A stretch of 24,703 nucleotides of DNA from Chara braunii (Eukaryota; Streptophyta; Charophyceae; Charales; Characeae). The stretch covers positions 146,974 to 171,676 of the forward strand of contig BFEA01000634.1 of the NCBI GenBank assembly GCA_003427395.1, given 5' to 3'. This document shows positions 7,917 to 16,744 of this stretch, piece by piece. Position numbers and translations under genes: made by a program. Under the pieces are notes generated by a model. It saw only the letters and a program-made list of their open reading frames with translations, did not search any database and was not told where the DNA came from. Within the stretch, counting starts at the first letter, position 1. Every line of letters begins with the position of its first letter.

Positions 7917-8331
7917 GTTAACATGATGTCTTTTGAGGGTGATCTACCACCTGAACTCATCATGGAACCCCGTGTAGTGATAGGAGAAGTGAGGAATCTT
8001 CAAGCACTTCACTCCACAAATGATAGAGGAAAAAAAAAGAAGGAAGTCTGAAGAGGCTCTAATTGACATTCTTGATGATCAAGAACCAGAGTCTCTATCT
8101 AAAAAGAATGTGCAAGGGAAGAAGAGAAAATTCATTCTCAAAAGTGAGCTGGAGAATGGAACTATAATTACAAATGTAATTATTAAAATGTTAGAGGAAA
8201 CAAAAGTGACTTTGTCTTTCAAGGAGGCAATGACACAAGCACCCAAGTTGAGAGAGGAACTGAAAAATATAATTGAAAAAAAAAGAATGAAAGCCAATTA
8301 CCTGAAGTCAGTTTTCCCTAGTTAAGTTAAC
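7911..8331 (+). repeat. 12-bp direct repeat AGTTAAGTTAAC at two stop codons
   Basis: The string agttaagttaac occurs at 7911-7922 and 8320-8331. Both copies contain the TAA that closes the reading frame before it, and both are followed by further coding-like sequence in the same frame. The 409-bp spacing covers the linker between the knuckle and the protease region. This may be an old short duplication or coincidence of stop-codon context. Confidence 0.6.
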
Positions 8332-8763
8332 ACAGCCTTACATGGATGTAAACTGAGATTCGCGACTATGGTGTAGCTAACTATCTACAGTAATCATGTG
8401 AAAATCCGAGCCTTCGTGGACTATGGGGCGGAAATGATACATATCTTTCAAAAGGCAATGGAAGTTTGCGACCAGCCCATTGATAGACCCTCGAAACAAA
8501 TACTAAGTAATATTGTTGGACAACTCTTCGTGACGGGGTTTATGGACAACTTGCCTATCAGGGTTGGGATGATGTCAGTCAAGATATTGGGGTTCGTGGT
8601 ACCAGACCTAGACCATGATTGTATTATGGTCACTTTGTTCTTACACAGGATGAAAGCGGTTCATTTTTTTGTCATTAAGGGTCGTCTTGAACTCGCTTAC
8701 AGGATCCGGAGACTGCAAAGGACAGACCTTTATGGTTTGCACCTCTCATCATCACAAGCATAA
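8020..8763 (+). pseudogene. Gag-pol linker and retropepsin-like region with altered active site
   Basis: After the gag stop the old frame continues for 45 codons to a stop near 8049. The protein-like reading moves to the next frame at an A-rich run (about 8029-8037). The linker 8020-8325 is Lys/Glu-rich and ends in TAA. After one more stop the aspartic-protease-like part starts near 8398: IRAFVDYGAEMIHIF stands where retropepsins have hydrophobic-hydrophobic-D-T/S-G-A/S, so the catalytic Asp is kept but Tyr replaces Thr/Ser. QLFVTGFMDNLPIRVGMM and GFVVPDLDHDCIM match the later strands, the last standing where LGxxFL would be. The protease would cleave Gag-Pol; this one is dead by sequence. 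The frame ends at TAA 8761-8763. Confidence 0.6.
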
Positions 8764-8977
8764 AGTGTCAGCCAATTCGATCAGAAGGGAAGAGTATGTT
8801 AAGAAAATAAGAAAATTGAAGGGGAAAGACAAGCAAGAGGGTAAAGAAGAAGTCTCCGTCGATATCAATCAGATCTCAAAGATGATAAAAACTCTTGGCA
8901 AGCTCACAGATGAAGATGGACAGATTGAAGCATTTAAGAAAGCTGTTGAAATTGTCAAGGGTGGAAAAATGGAATAA
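8669..8977 (+). pseudogene. Protease-RT linker fragment
   Basis: A frame overlapping the end of the protease region in the next phase reads a 100-residue Lys-rich segment (YVKKIRKLKGKDKQ; VDINQISKMIKTLG; FKKAVEIVKGG). It ends in TAA at 8975-8977, and a further Lys-rich linker runs to the RT start near 9250. I recognise no catalytic motif. It most likely is the pol linker with a frameshift near 8700-8760. This fragment carries the first differences between the arms: 8838 A versus C, 8841 G versus T (Glu-Gly versus Ala-Val) and 8931 C versus T. Confidence 0.4.
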
Positions 8978-9249
8978 AATTTTGCATCAACTCATCCTTT
9001 TTTAGGAAAATAGTCATTGGGTCGAAGAGGAAATACAAGTCCAAGGGGGTGAAGAAGGACCCGGAGACAGTCCTAATAGAAAAGAATCATGAAAAGACAC
9101 TGAAAAAAAGAAAGGATAATTATCAAAGCATTAAGAAAATTTGCAAACTTGGGGAATAGGGTCACCAGGGAAAGGTTAAGCACAATGAAGATAAACTCAG
9201 ATCAGTTTATCCTACCTAAAGAGAAGGAGTATATCTTCAAAGTGTACCA

Positions 9250-10010
9250 GAATCATTCTCTTTTAATGATGAAGAAAGATGGCGCTTGGACGTGGATATG
9301 ATCAAGATGGCAAAAATTTGGACAATTGATCATATTCAATGGAATGACAAGCCAACCAAGTATGCCCTGAAAGAGAAGCCAGAAGTGATAAAGTATCTTG
9401 ATAAAAAAATCGCATCTAATGTTGTTGAACCTGCTGATGGACCGTATGCTAACCACTGGTTTTGCTTTTGGAAACCAGGGGGTGGATTGAGATGGATACA
9501 AAAATTTTCAGAAGCTCAACTCAGTAACGATACGTGATGCAGGTAGTCTCCCTCATGCCGATCTCCTTTCTAAATCCTTTGCTGGTCGATGCATTTATTC
9601 CTTAATTGATTTATATTCTGACTATGATCAGTTTCCCATTGATCCCACTAACCGGCCAATGACTGTCATGCACACGCCGATGGGCCTCATTTCAGATATG
9701 TGTGGTACGTCAAGGTTGGACCAATGGTGTGACAGTCGTTCAAAGGGATATGATCCAAGTTATGCAGGACATCTCACTTGAGATAACTAACCCGTATATT
9801 GATAATAATCATGTGAGAGGACCTATAGTAAGCGATGAGACTTTGGTTTTTGATGGGGTCATAAAATTTATCTGAAACATGCGGAATAAGTAAAGATGGT
9901 TCTAGAGACACTTCAGAAATATAACCTAACTGCCAGTGGGTCAAAGTCTTTTCTCTTTCAAAGAGAAGTAACTATCCTAGGCTTAAGATGTTTTCTCCAA
10001 AGGTAGGAGC
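9250..10010 (+). pseudogene. pol: Reverse transcriptase domain, left copy, broken
   Basis: The N-terminal RT part reads FNDEERW, then IDHIQWNDKP, EVIKYLDKKIASNVVEPADG and WFCFWKPGGGLRW, matching the fingers region of Ty3/gypsy RTs (the usual KKDGxxR is KPGGGLR). A shift near 9530 leads to RDAGSLPHADLL and IDLYSDYDQFPI, the palm region where the first catalytic Asp lies. The catalytic box at 9795-9809 reads YIDNN instead of YIDD. Several stops follow (for example TGA near 9870). The enzyme would copy element RNA into DNA; it cannot be active here. The right copy keeps YIDD. Confidence 0.8.
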
Positions 10011-10149
10011 CCTGACCCTAAGAAGATAAACAAAATTTTGAACTTGTCTTTGCCTCTCAAGCGGGTGACATACGTCTGAAGCTTCTTGGGTGTCTGTGGG
10101 TTCAAGATGATTTTTATTCCTCATTTTGCTACCCTTGCAAAACCTTTGA

Positions 10150-10746
10150 GAGAGATAGTGAGACTGCTAAAAGACAGATTGCTGCAAAAACTTCACAAGA
10201 AAAATTAAAAGATGGAGGAGTAGTACTATGGGTGTCATTTTATGATGATGAGGAGGGAAAACCCTTCATCATCGAGGCAGATGAAGGACCAGTAGCTCTT
10301 GGCGGTGTACTTATCCAGAAGACGAGAATGAGAATTAGAGACCTCTAAGATTTAAGAGTACAACTCTTAACTTTACAGAAAGACACTACACGCAGTTTAG
10401 AAAAGAGTTACAGACAATCATCTATTGCCTCAGGTGCTTCAAGCACTATGTGCTGGAAAGAAGATTCATCCTAAGAACTGATGCGTCTGCTGTAATTGGT
10501 GTTATTAAGAAACATCAACACGTGGATCCAACTATAAGCAGCTGCATTGCCTTCATTTGGACTTTTGGTTTTAAACTGGAGAGAATTTCTACTAAGAAAA
10601 ATCGGGCAGATGGCCTAAGCCGAATTGAATCGAGAAAAGAAGAAGATGAGAATGTTGATGGGACAATTGAAGAGTCTGCTTATGTAGATAACTTCCTGAA
10701 TGAGAAAGATGATGAAGATTATAAGGCTGCAAGTACCTACAAGTGA
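10150..10746 (+). pseudogene. pol: RNase H domain, left copy
   Basis: The sequence EEGKPFIIEADEGPVALGGV starts the domain at about 10250, with the first catalytic Asp. FTERHYTQFRKELQTI carries the Glu, RFILRTDASAVIGV the second Asp, and NRADGLSRIE the last Asp with the ADGLSR signature of Ty3/gypsy RNase H. The part from 10450 is open for 98 codons to TGA 10744-10746. The linker to RT (10010-10200) has frameshifts. The domain degrades the RNA strand of the RNA-DNA hybrid. All four acidic residues remain although the polyprotein is broken upstream. Confidence 0.85.
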
Positions 10747-10815
10747 AGCTTATGGCCTGAAGAAAGCGACAGCCGGGAAGAAATCCCTGATATCTATGTC
10801 CATGATTCGTTTTTA

Positions 10816-12282
10816 AAAAGGAAGAAGAGGAAAAACAAAATGATTGGTACGCAAAAATTAATGCAGCACTCGTAGTTGCCCATGAAATGAGGGAGCGTTA
10901 TAGGTCAAAGAATGAGGAAGAAACTAGATAAAAGAAAGAAGATGTTTCTTTTATTCTTGAGGAGTATTACGAAAGTTACCAAGAAATTGATGAAAAGATG
11001 AAAAAAAAACGGTTAAAGGAGTATTACTGCAAAGATTCAAAAAAGAAGTTCAGGCTAAAGCGAGATCACATGTTCGTGGATGGCAAGGGAGGATTACCTC
11101 CACTAAGAGAGGTTTGTGGAAAAGGAAGACAATTGAAAATAATTGTTGCTCTACATGAAGGGGTTGCAGGTGGTCATAGAGCTGCTGAAACAACCTACTC
11201 TAAGACAGTTGAACTTTACTTTTGGCCTGACATAAGAGACATGATTTACAGATTCTGTAAGTCATGTGTGTTATGTTAGAAAAGATCTACAACGAGGATG
11301 ATTGAATCCTTGTTTCTTACTATCTTGGTAGAGTCAGGCAGTCGAGTCACGTGGATCTCATCACCATGCCATTAGGCAAAGGCGGAATGAGATATATATT
11401 GAATATGAAAGATAATTTTTCTGGGTATGTCGAGGCAAAAACTCTGAGGAGGAAGAGAGCCGAGCAGGTGGCTGACTAGATAGAGGAACTCTATCTCATA
11501 TATCCCTTCATCAGAGAGTTTGTCTCAGACAGAAGGTTTGAATTCATAAATGAGATTGTAAGAAGAACCACTCTAAGACTGGTGTCAGAATCCGATATGT
11601 AACCACATATCATCCTAAAGCAAATGCGTCAGTTGAGAGGGGTCAAAAAAAAATGAAAGATTTGTTGGCTAAATGATGTGAAAGGAATCACAATAACTGG
11701 CCAAAAGTATTGAGAACTGCAGTTTATGCTGACAACATTATTGTCAAGAGGACTACTGATTATGCTCCATTCACTTTGTGGTATGGTCGGTATGCTACCC
11801 TGCCTATTGAAAGTATAATCAGAACACGATCGAGCCAAGAGAGTGACAATGAGTACTCCATTTCAGAACTTCTTCAGATCAGAATGAGGCAGATATCAGA
11901 GGTTGATCAAGCAGTAATAGATGTTGCAGAGAAAATGGCAACCAATAAATTATCAGACCAAAAGAGATGGAATAAAAAGAGATATATAAGGAAAGAGAAA
12001 CTGAAAGTTTATGACGTTATCCTCTTATTCGACGATTCCCTTGAGACTCAGTGGACTAAACGATTGGAGCCTAGATAGCTCGGTCCCTTCAAAATTACAA
12101 GTGAAGCAGAAAGCAAAGTCTATGAGATATCGGAGGTTGATGGTTCAAGAGTTCATGACATGGTATCAGGGTGAAGACTTTGTAAGTTCATGTTCAGAGA
12201 CCCTGACTTGGTCCGTACAATGACTTCAAAGAAAGGAAAGAAAAATCAGTCATCCAGTAAGAGAGCTGTTTCAGAGAGCTGA
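10816..12282 (+). pseudogene. pol: Integrase, left copy, with DD35E-type core, broken
   Basis: The linker and N-terminal zinc domain (open 10998-11279) include VALHEGVAGGHRAAETTYSK and CKSCVLC, giving the H..H..CxxC set. The core has Asp in HVDLIT (11354), Asp in FVSDRRFEF (11528) and Glu in ANASVERG (11635). The second spacing, 107 bases, is about 35 residues with one frameshift between, so the layout is DD35E. The frame from 11710 reads YAPFTLWYGRYATLPIESI, then a C-terminal module with GPFKITSE after a stop at 12076. The final stop of pol is TGA 12280-12282, kept in both copies. At least four stops or shifts lie inside. Integrase would insert the cDNA into the genome. Confidence 0.85.
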
Positions 12283-12316
12283 GAAAAATATAATGAGATG
12301 AAAAGGTACAGCAAAG

Positions 12317-12376
12317 ACAAGAACTTCAACAAATTTTAACTATTCTTGCTGAGTTAAAATTTGTTGAAGTTCTTGT
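12317..12376. repeat. Palindrome axis: 24-bp perfect stem with 12-base loop
   Basis: The stem 12317-12340 begins acaagaacttc and ends attttaac. It pairs perfectly with 12353-12376. The loop, tattcttgctga, is the only unpaired sequence in the centre. The stem starts 34 bases after the pol stop codon of the left copy. No target-site duplication, LTR end (TG/CA) or polypurine tract is visible at the junction, so this does not look like two independent insertions that met by chance. Confidence 0.95.
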
Positions 12377-12410
12377 TTTTGCTATACATTTTCATCTCAT
12401 TATATTTTCC

Positions 12411-13878
12411 TCAGCTCTCTGAAGCAGCTCTCTTACTAGATGGCTGATTCTTCTTTCCTTTCTTTGAAGTCATTGTAAGGACCAAGTCGGGGTCTCCGAA
12501 AACGAACTTACGAAGTCTTCACCCTTATACCATGTCATGAACTCTTGAACCATCCATCTCCGATATCTCATAGACTTTGTCTTCTACTGCACTTGTAATT
12601 CTGTAGGGACCGAGTCATCTGGGCTCCAATCGTTTAGTCCACTGAGTCTCAAGGGAATTGTCGAATAAAAGGATAACGTCACAAACTTTCAGTTTCTCTT
12701 TCCTTATATATCTCTTCTTATTTCATCTCTCTTGGTCTGATAATTTATTGGTTGTCATTCTCTCTGCAGCTTCCATTACAGCTTGATCAACCTCTGATAT
12801 CTGTCTCATTCTGATCTGGAGAAGTTCTGAAATGGAGTACTCATTTTCACTATCTTGGCTCAACCGTGTCTTGATTATACTTTCAATAGGCAAGGTACCA
12901 TACCGACCATACCACAAAGTGAATGGAGCATAACCAGTAGTCCTCTTGACAGTAATGTTGTTAGCATAAACTGCAGTTCTCAAAACTTTTGGTCTGTTAT
13001 TGAGATTCCTTTCACATCATTTAGCCAACGAGTCTTTCATTTTTCTGTGACCGCTCTCAACTGGTGTATTTGCTTAAGGATGATATGTAGTTACATATCG
13101 GATTCTGACACCAGTCTTAGAGTGGTTCTTCTTACAATCTCATTTCTGAATTCAAACCCTCTGTCTGAGACAAACTCTCTGATGAAGGGATATATGAGAT
13201 AGAGTTTCTCTATCTAGTCAGCCACCTGCTCGGCTGTCTTCCTCCTCAGAGTTTTTGCCTCGACATGCCTAGAAAAATTATCTTTCATATTCAATATATA
13301 TCTCATTCCGCCTTTGCCTAATGGCATGGTGATGAGATCCACGTGAACTCGAATGCCTCACTCTACCAAAATAGTAGGAAACAAGGATTCAATCATCCTC
13401 GTTGTAGATCTTTTCTAACATAACACACATGACTTACATAATCTGTAAATCGTGTCTCTCATGTCAAGCCAAAAGTAAAGTTTAACTGTCTTAGAGCAGG
13501 TTGCTTCAACAGCTTTATGACCACCTGCAACCCCTTCATGTACAGCAACATCTATTTCCAGTTGTCTTTCTTTTCCATAGACCACTCTTAGTGGAGGTAA
13601 TCCTCCCTTGCCATCCACGAACAGGTGATCTCGCTTTAGCCTGAACTTCTTTTTTGAATCTTTGCAGTAATACTCCTTTAACCGTTTTTTTTCCATATTT
13701 TCATCAATTTCTTGGTAACTTTTGTAATACTCCTCAAGAATAAAAGAAACATCTTCTTTCTTTTATTTAGTTTCTTCCTCATTCTTTGACCTATAGCGCT
13801 CCCTCATTTCATGGGCAACTACGATTGTTGCATTAATTTTTGCGTACCAATCGTTTTGTTCTTCCTCTTGTTCATTTT
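12411..13878 (-). pseudogene. pol: Integrase, right copy, broken
   Basis: This is the - strand counterpart of 10816-12282, about 7-8% different in DNA. The zinc-domain frame (13415-13696) differs at 17 of 93 residues from the left copy, for example HLFVDGKG against HMFVDGKG. The core keeps FVSDRGFEF, closer to the family form than SDRRFEF on the left, but the third catalytic region carries a TAA within YHPKAN. The frame 12723-12983 keeps YAPFTLWYGRYGTLPIESI. The two copies carry different inactivating changes, so their inner parts have evolved independently for some time. Confidence 0.85.
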
Positions 13879-14019
13879 TAAAAACTAATTCATAGACATA
13901 GGTATCAGGGATTTATCCCCAGCCGTCTCTTTCTTCAGGTCATAAACTTCATTCAGGAAGTTATCTACGTAAGCCGACTCTTCAATTGTCCTATCAACAT
14001 TCTCATCTTCTTCTTTTCT

Positions 14020-14528
14020 CTATTCAATTCGGTTTAGGTCATCTGCCCGATTTTTCTTAGTAGGAATTTGTTCCAGTTTCAAATCGAAAGTCCAAATGAA
14101 AACAATCCACCTGCTTACAGTTGGATCCACGTGTTGATGCTTCTTAATAGCACCAATCACTGCAGACGCATCAGTTCTCATGATGAATCTCATTCCCAGC
14201 ACATAGTGCCTGAAGCACCTGGGGCAATGGATGATTGTTAGTAACTCTTTTCTAAACTGGGTGTAGTCTCTTTATGTAGAGTTAAGAGTTGTACTCTCAA
14301 ATTTCAGAGGTTTCTGATTCTCATTCTTGTCTCCTGGATAAGTACACCGCCAAGAGCTACTGGTCCCCCATCTGCGTGGATGATGAAGGGTTTTCCCTCC
14401 TCATCATCATAAAATGACATCCCTATCACCACTTCACCATTTTTTAATTTTTCTTGTAAAGTTTCTGGAGCAATTTGTCTTTTCTTTATCCAAGATAAGT
14501 CAGTCTCTTGTTTCACCATCTCCCTCAA
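14020..14528 (-). pseudogene. pol: RT-RNase H connection and RNase H, right copy
   Basis: The upstream part (14304-14528) is open for 74 codons: LSWIKKRQIAPETLQEKLKN and FIIHADGGPVALGGVLIQET, better preserved than on the left, where the same stretch is frameshifted. After a disruption the frame 14020-14202 gives RFIMRTDASAVIGAI and KNRADDLNRIE, where ADGLSR has become ADDLNR, and then a premature TAG. Together with the left copy it shows what the parent element looked like, although neither copy is intact. Confidence 0.8.
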
Positions 14529-14649
14529 AGGCTACGCAAGAGTAGCAAAATGAGGAATAAAAATCCTCCAGAACCCAAAGACACCCAAAAAGCTTCAAAC
14601 GTCTGTCACCCACTTGAGAGGCAAATGTCAACTCATAATTTTGTCTCTC

Positions 14650-15411
14650 TTCTTGGGGTCGAGCGCCTACCCTTGGAGAACATCTTAAGCCTAGGAAAGT
14701 TACTTCTGCTTGAAAGAGAGGGACTTTGACCCACTGGCAGTTAGGTTTATTTCTGAAGTCTCTCTAGGACCATCTTTACCCCTTCTGCATGTTCCCAGAC
14801 AAATTTTCTGACCTCATCAACAACCAAAGTCTCATCTTCTACTATAGGTTCTTTCACAGGATTATCATCAATATAAGAGTTGATTATCTCAGGCGAGATG
14901 TCTTGCATAACTTGGATCATATCCCTTTGAACCACTGCCACACCATTGGCCCAACCTTGAAGTACATCTGAATGAGGTCCATCGGCGTGTACATGGCAGT
15001 GATTGGTCGGTCAGTGAGATCAATGAGAAACTGATCATAGTCATAATATAAATCAATTAAGGAATAAATGCATCGACCAGCAAAGGATTCAGAAAGGAAA
15101 TCAACATTTCGGAGGTCACTTGCATCACGTACCGTTACTGAGTTGAGGTTTTAAAATTTTTTTATCCATCTCATTCCACCCCCTGGTTTCCAAAAGCAAA
15201 ACCAGTGGTTAGCATACGGTCCATCAACAAGTTCAACAATATTAGATGCAATTTTTTTATCAAGATATTTTACCACTTCTGACTCTTCTTTCGGGGCATA
15301 CTTGGTTAGCCTGTCATTCCATGGAATATGATCAATTGTCCAAATTTTTGCCATCTTGATCATATCCACGTCCAAGCGCCATCTTTCTTCATCATTAAAA
15401 GAGAATGATTC
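14650..15411 (-). pseudogene. pol: Reverse transcriptase domain, right copy, broken
   Basis: The start (15151-15375) reads WTIDHIPWNDRLTKY and WFCFWKPGGGMRW. A short deletion near 15155 breaks the frame before the palm region. The frame 14747-14941 is open and contains VVQRDMIQVMQDI and NSYIDDNPVKEP, so the catalytic YIDD (14864-14875) is intact here, followed by FVWEHAEGVKMVLERLQK. The left copy has lost the second Asp of this box and has stops in this segment. Confidence 0.8.
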
Positions 15412-15683
15412 TGGTACACTTTGAAGATATACTCCTTCTCTTTAGGTAGGATAAACTGATCTGAGTTTATCTTCATTGTGCTTAACCTTTCCCTGGTGAC
15501 CCTATTCCCCAAGTTTGCAAATTTTCTTAATGCTTTGATAATTATCCTTTCTTTTTTTCAGTGTCTTTTCATGATTCTTTTCTATTAGGACTGTCTCCGG
15601 GTCCTTCTTCACCCCCTTGGACTTGTATTTCCTCTTCGACCCAATGACTATTTTCCTAAAAAAGGATGAGTTGATGCAAAATT

Positions 15684-15992
15684 TTATTCCATTTTTCCAC
15701 CCTTGACAATTTCAACAGCTTTCTTAAATACTTCAATCTGTCCATCTTCATCTGTGAGCTTGCCAAGAGTTTTTATCATCTTTGAGATCTGATTGATATC
15801 GACGGAGACTTCTTCTTTAACCGCTTGCTTGTCTTTCCCCTTCAATTTTCTTATTTTCTTAACATACTCTTCCCTTCTAATCGAATTGGCTGACACTTTA
15901 TGCTTGTGATGATGAGAGGTGCAAACCATAAAGGTCTGTCCTTTGCAGTCTCCGGATCCTGTAAGCGAGTTCAAGACGACCCTTAATGACAA
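15684..15992 (-). pseudogene. Protease-RT linker fragment, right copy
   Basis: This mirrors 8669-8977 and differs from it at three bases, giving QAVKEE for QEGKEE and IEVFKK for IEAFKK. It lies at the border between the identical outer arms and the diverged inner arms. Beyond it towards the axis, 15324-15729 are identical to the left arm before divergence begins. Confidence 0.4.
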
Positions 15993-16641
15993 AAAAATGA
16001 ACCGCTTTCATCCTGTGTAAGAACAAAGTGACCATAATACAATCATGGTCTAGGTCTGGTACCACGAACCCCAATATCTTGACTGACATCATCCCAACCC
16101 TGATAGGCAAGTTGTCCATAAACCCCGTCACGAAGAGTTGTCCAACAATATTACTTAGTATTTGTTTCGAGGGTCTATCAATGGGCTGGTCGCAAACTTC
16201 CATTGCCTTTTGAAAGATATGTATCATTTCCGCCCCATAGTCCACGAAGGCTCGGATTTTCACATGATTACTGTAGATAGTTAGCTACACCATAGTCGCG
16301 AATCTCAGTTTACATCCATGTAAGGCTGTGTTAACTTAACTAGGGAAAACTGACTTCAGGTAATTGGCTTTCATTCTTTTTTTTTCAATTATATTTTTCA
16401 GTTCCTCTCTCAACTTGGGTGCTTGTGTCATTGCCTCCTTGAAAGACAAAGTCACTTTTGTTTCCTCTAACATTTTAATAATTACATTTGTAATTATAGT
16501 TCCATTCTCCAGCTCACTTTTGAGAATGAATTTTCTCTTCTTCCCTTGCACATTCTTTTTAGATAGAGACTCTGGTTCTTGATCATCAAGAATGTCAATT
16601 AGAGCCTCTTCAGACTTCCTTCTTTTTTTTTCCTCTATCAT
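15898..16641 (-). pseudogene. Gag-pol linker and retropepsin-like region, mirror copy
   Basis: This is an exact reverse-complement copy of 8020-8763, with the same frameshift, stops and DYGA active-site change. Shared inactivating lesions show that decay preceded the copying of the outer arm. Confidence 0.6.
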
Positions 16642-16744
16642 TTGTGGAGTGAAGTGCTTGAAGATTCCTCACTTCTCCTATCACTACACGGGGTTCCATG
16701 ATGAGTTCAGGTGGTAGATCACCCTCAAAAGACATCATGTTAAC

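Larger units (their letters stand above)
1..12340 (+). repeat. Left arm of a 24.6-kb inverted repeat
   Basis: This arm pairs with 12353-24660 in reverse complement. In the outer part, left position x pairs with 24661-x. Near the axis the sum shifts to about 24693 because of indels in the inner part. Bases 1-8837 look identical to their partner in every stretch compared, including the A14 and T13 runs at the far end, and all longer reading frames there recur letter for letter. From 8838 inward substitutions and indels appear. The arm contains one + strand retrotransposon copy lacking its 3' end. Confidence 0.97.

Noticed and set aside
8079-8297. Open frame on the - strand inside the gag-pol linker, hydrophobic and Phe-rich
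   Set aside because: It is the antisense of a Lys/Glu-rich coding stretch; AAG/AAA codons read as CTT/TTT on the other strand. It is mirrored only because the arm is.
12283-12340. Polypurine tract or 3' LTR after pol
   Set aside because: The sequence gagaaaaatataatgag is A-rich but not purine-only, and no TG-starting repeat of upstream DNA follows before the axis.
12317-12376. Rho-independent terminator
   Set aside because: The hairpin is AT-rich, sits exactly on the axis of a 24-kb inverted repeat and occurs in a eukaryotic element; its symmetry is explained by the palindrome.
12855-13202. 115-codon + strand frame near the axis, right side
   Set aside because: It lies antisense to the integrase domain of the right copy, with no protein-like pattern; it corresponds to the complement of YAPFTLWYG and its flanks.
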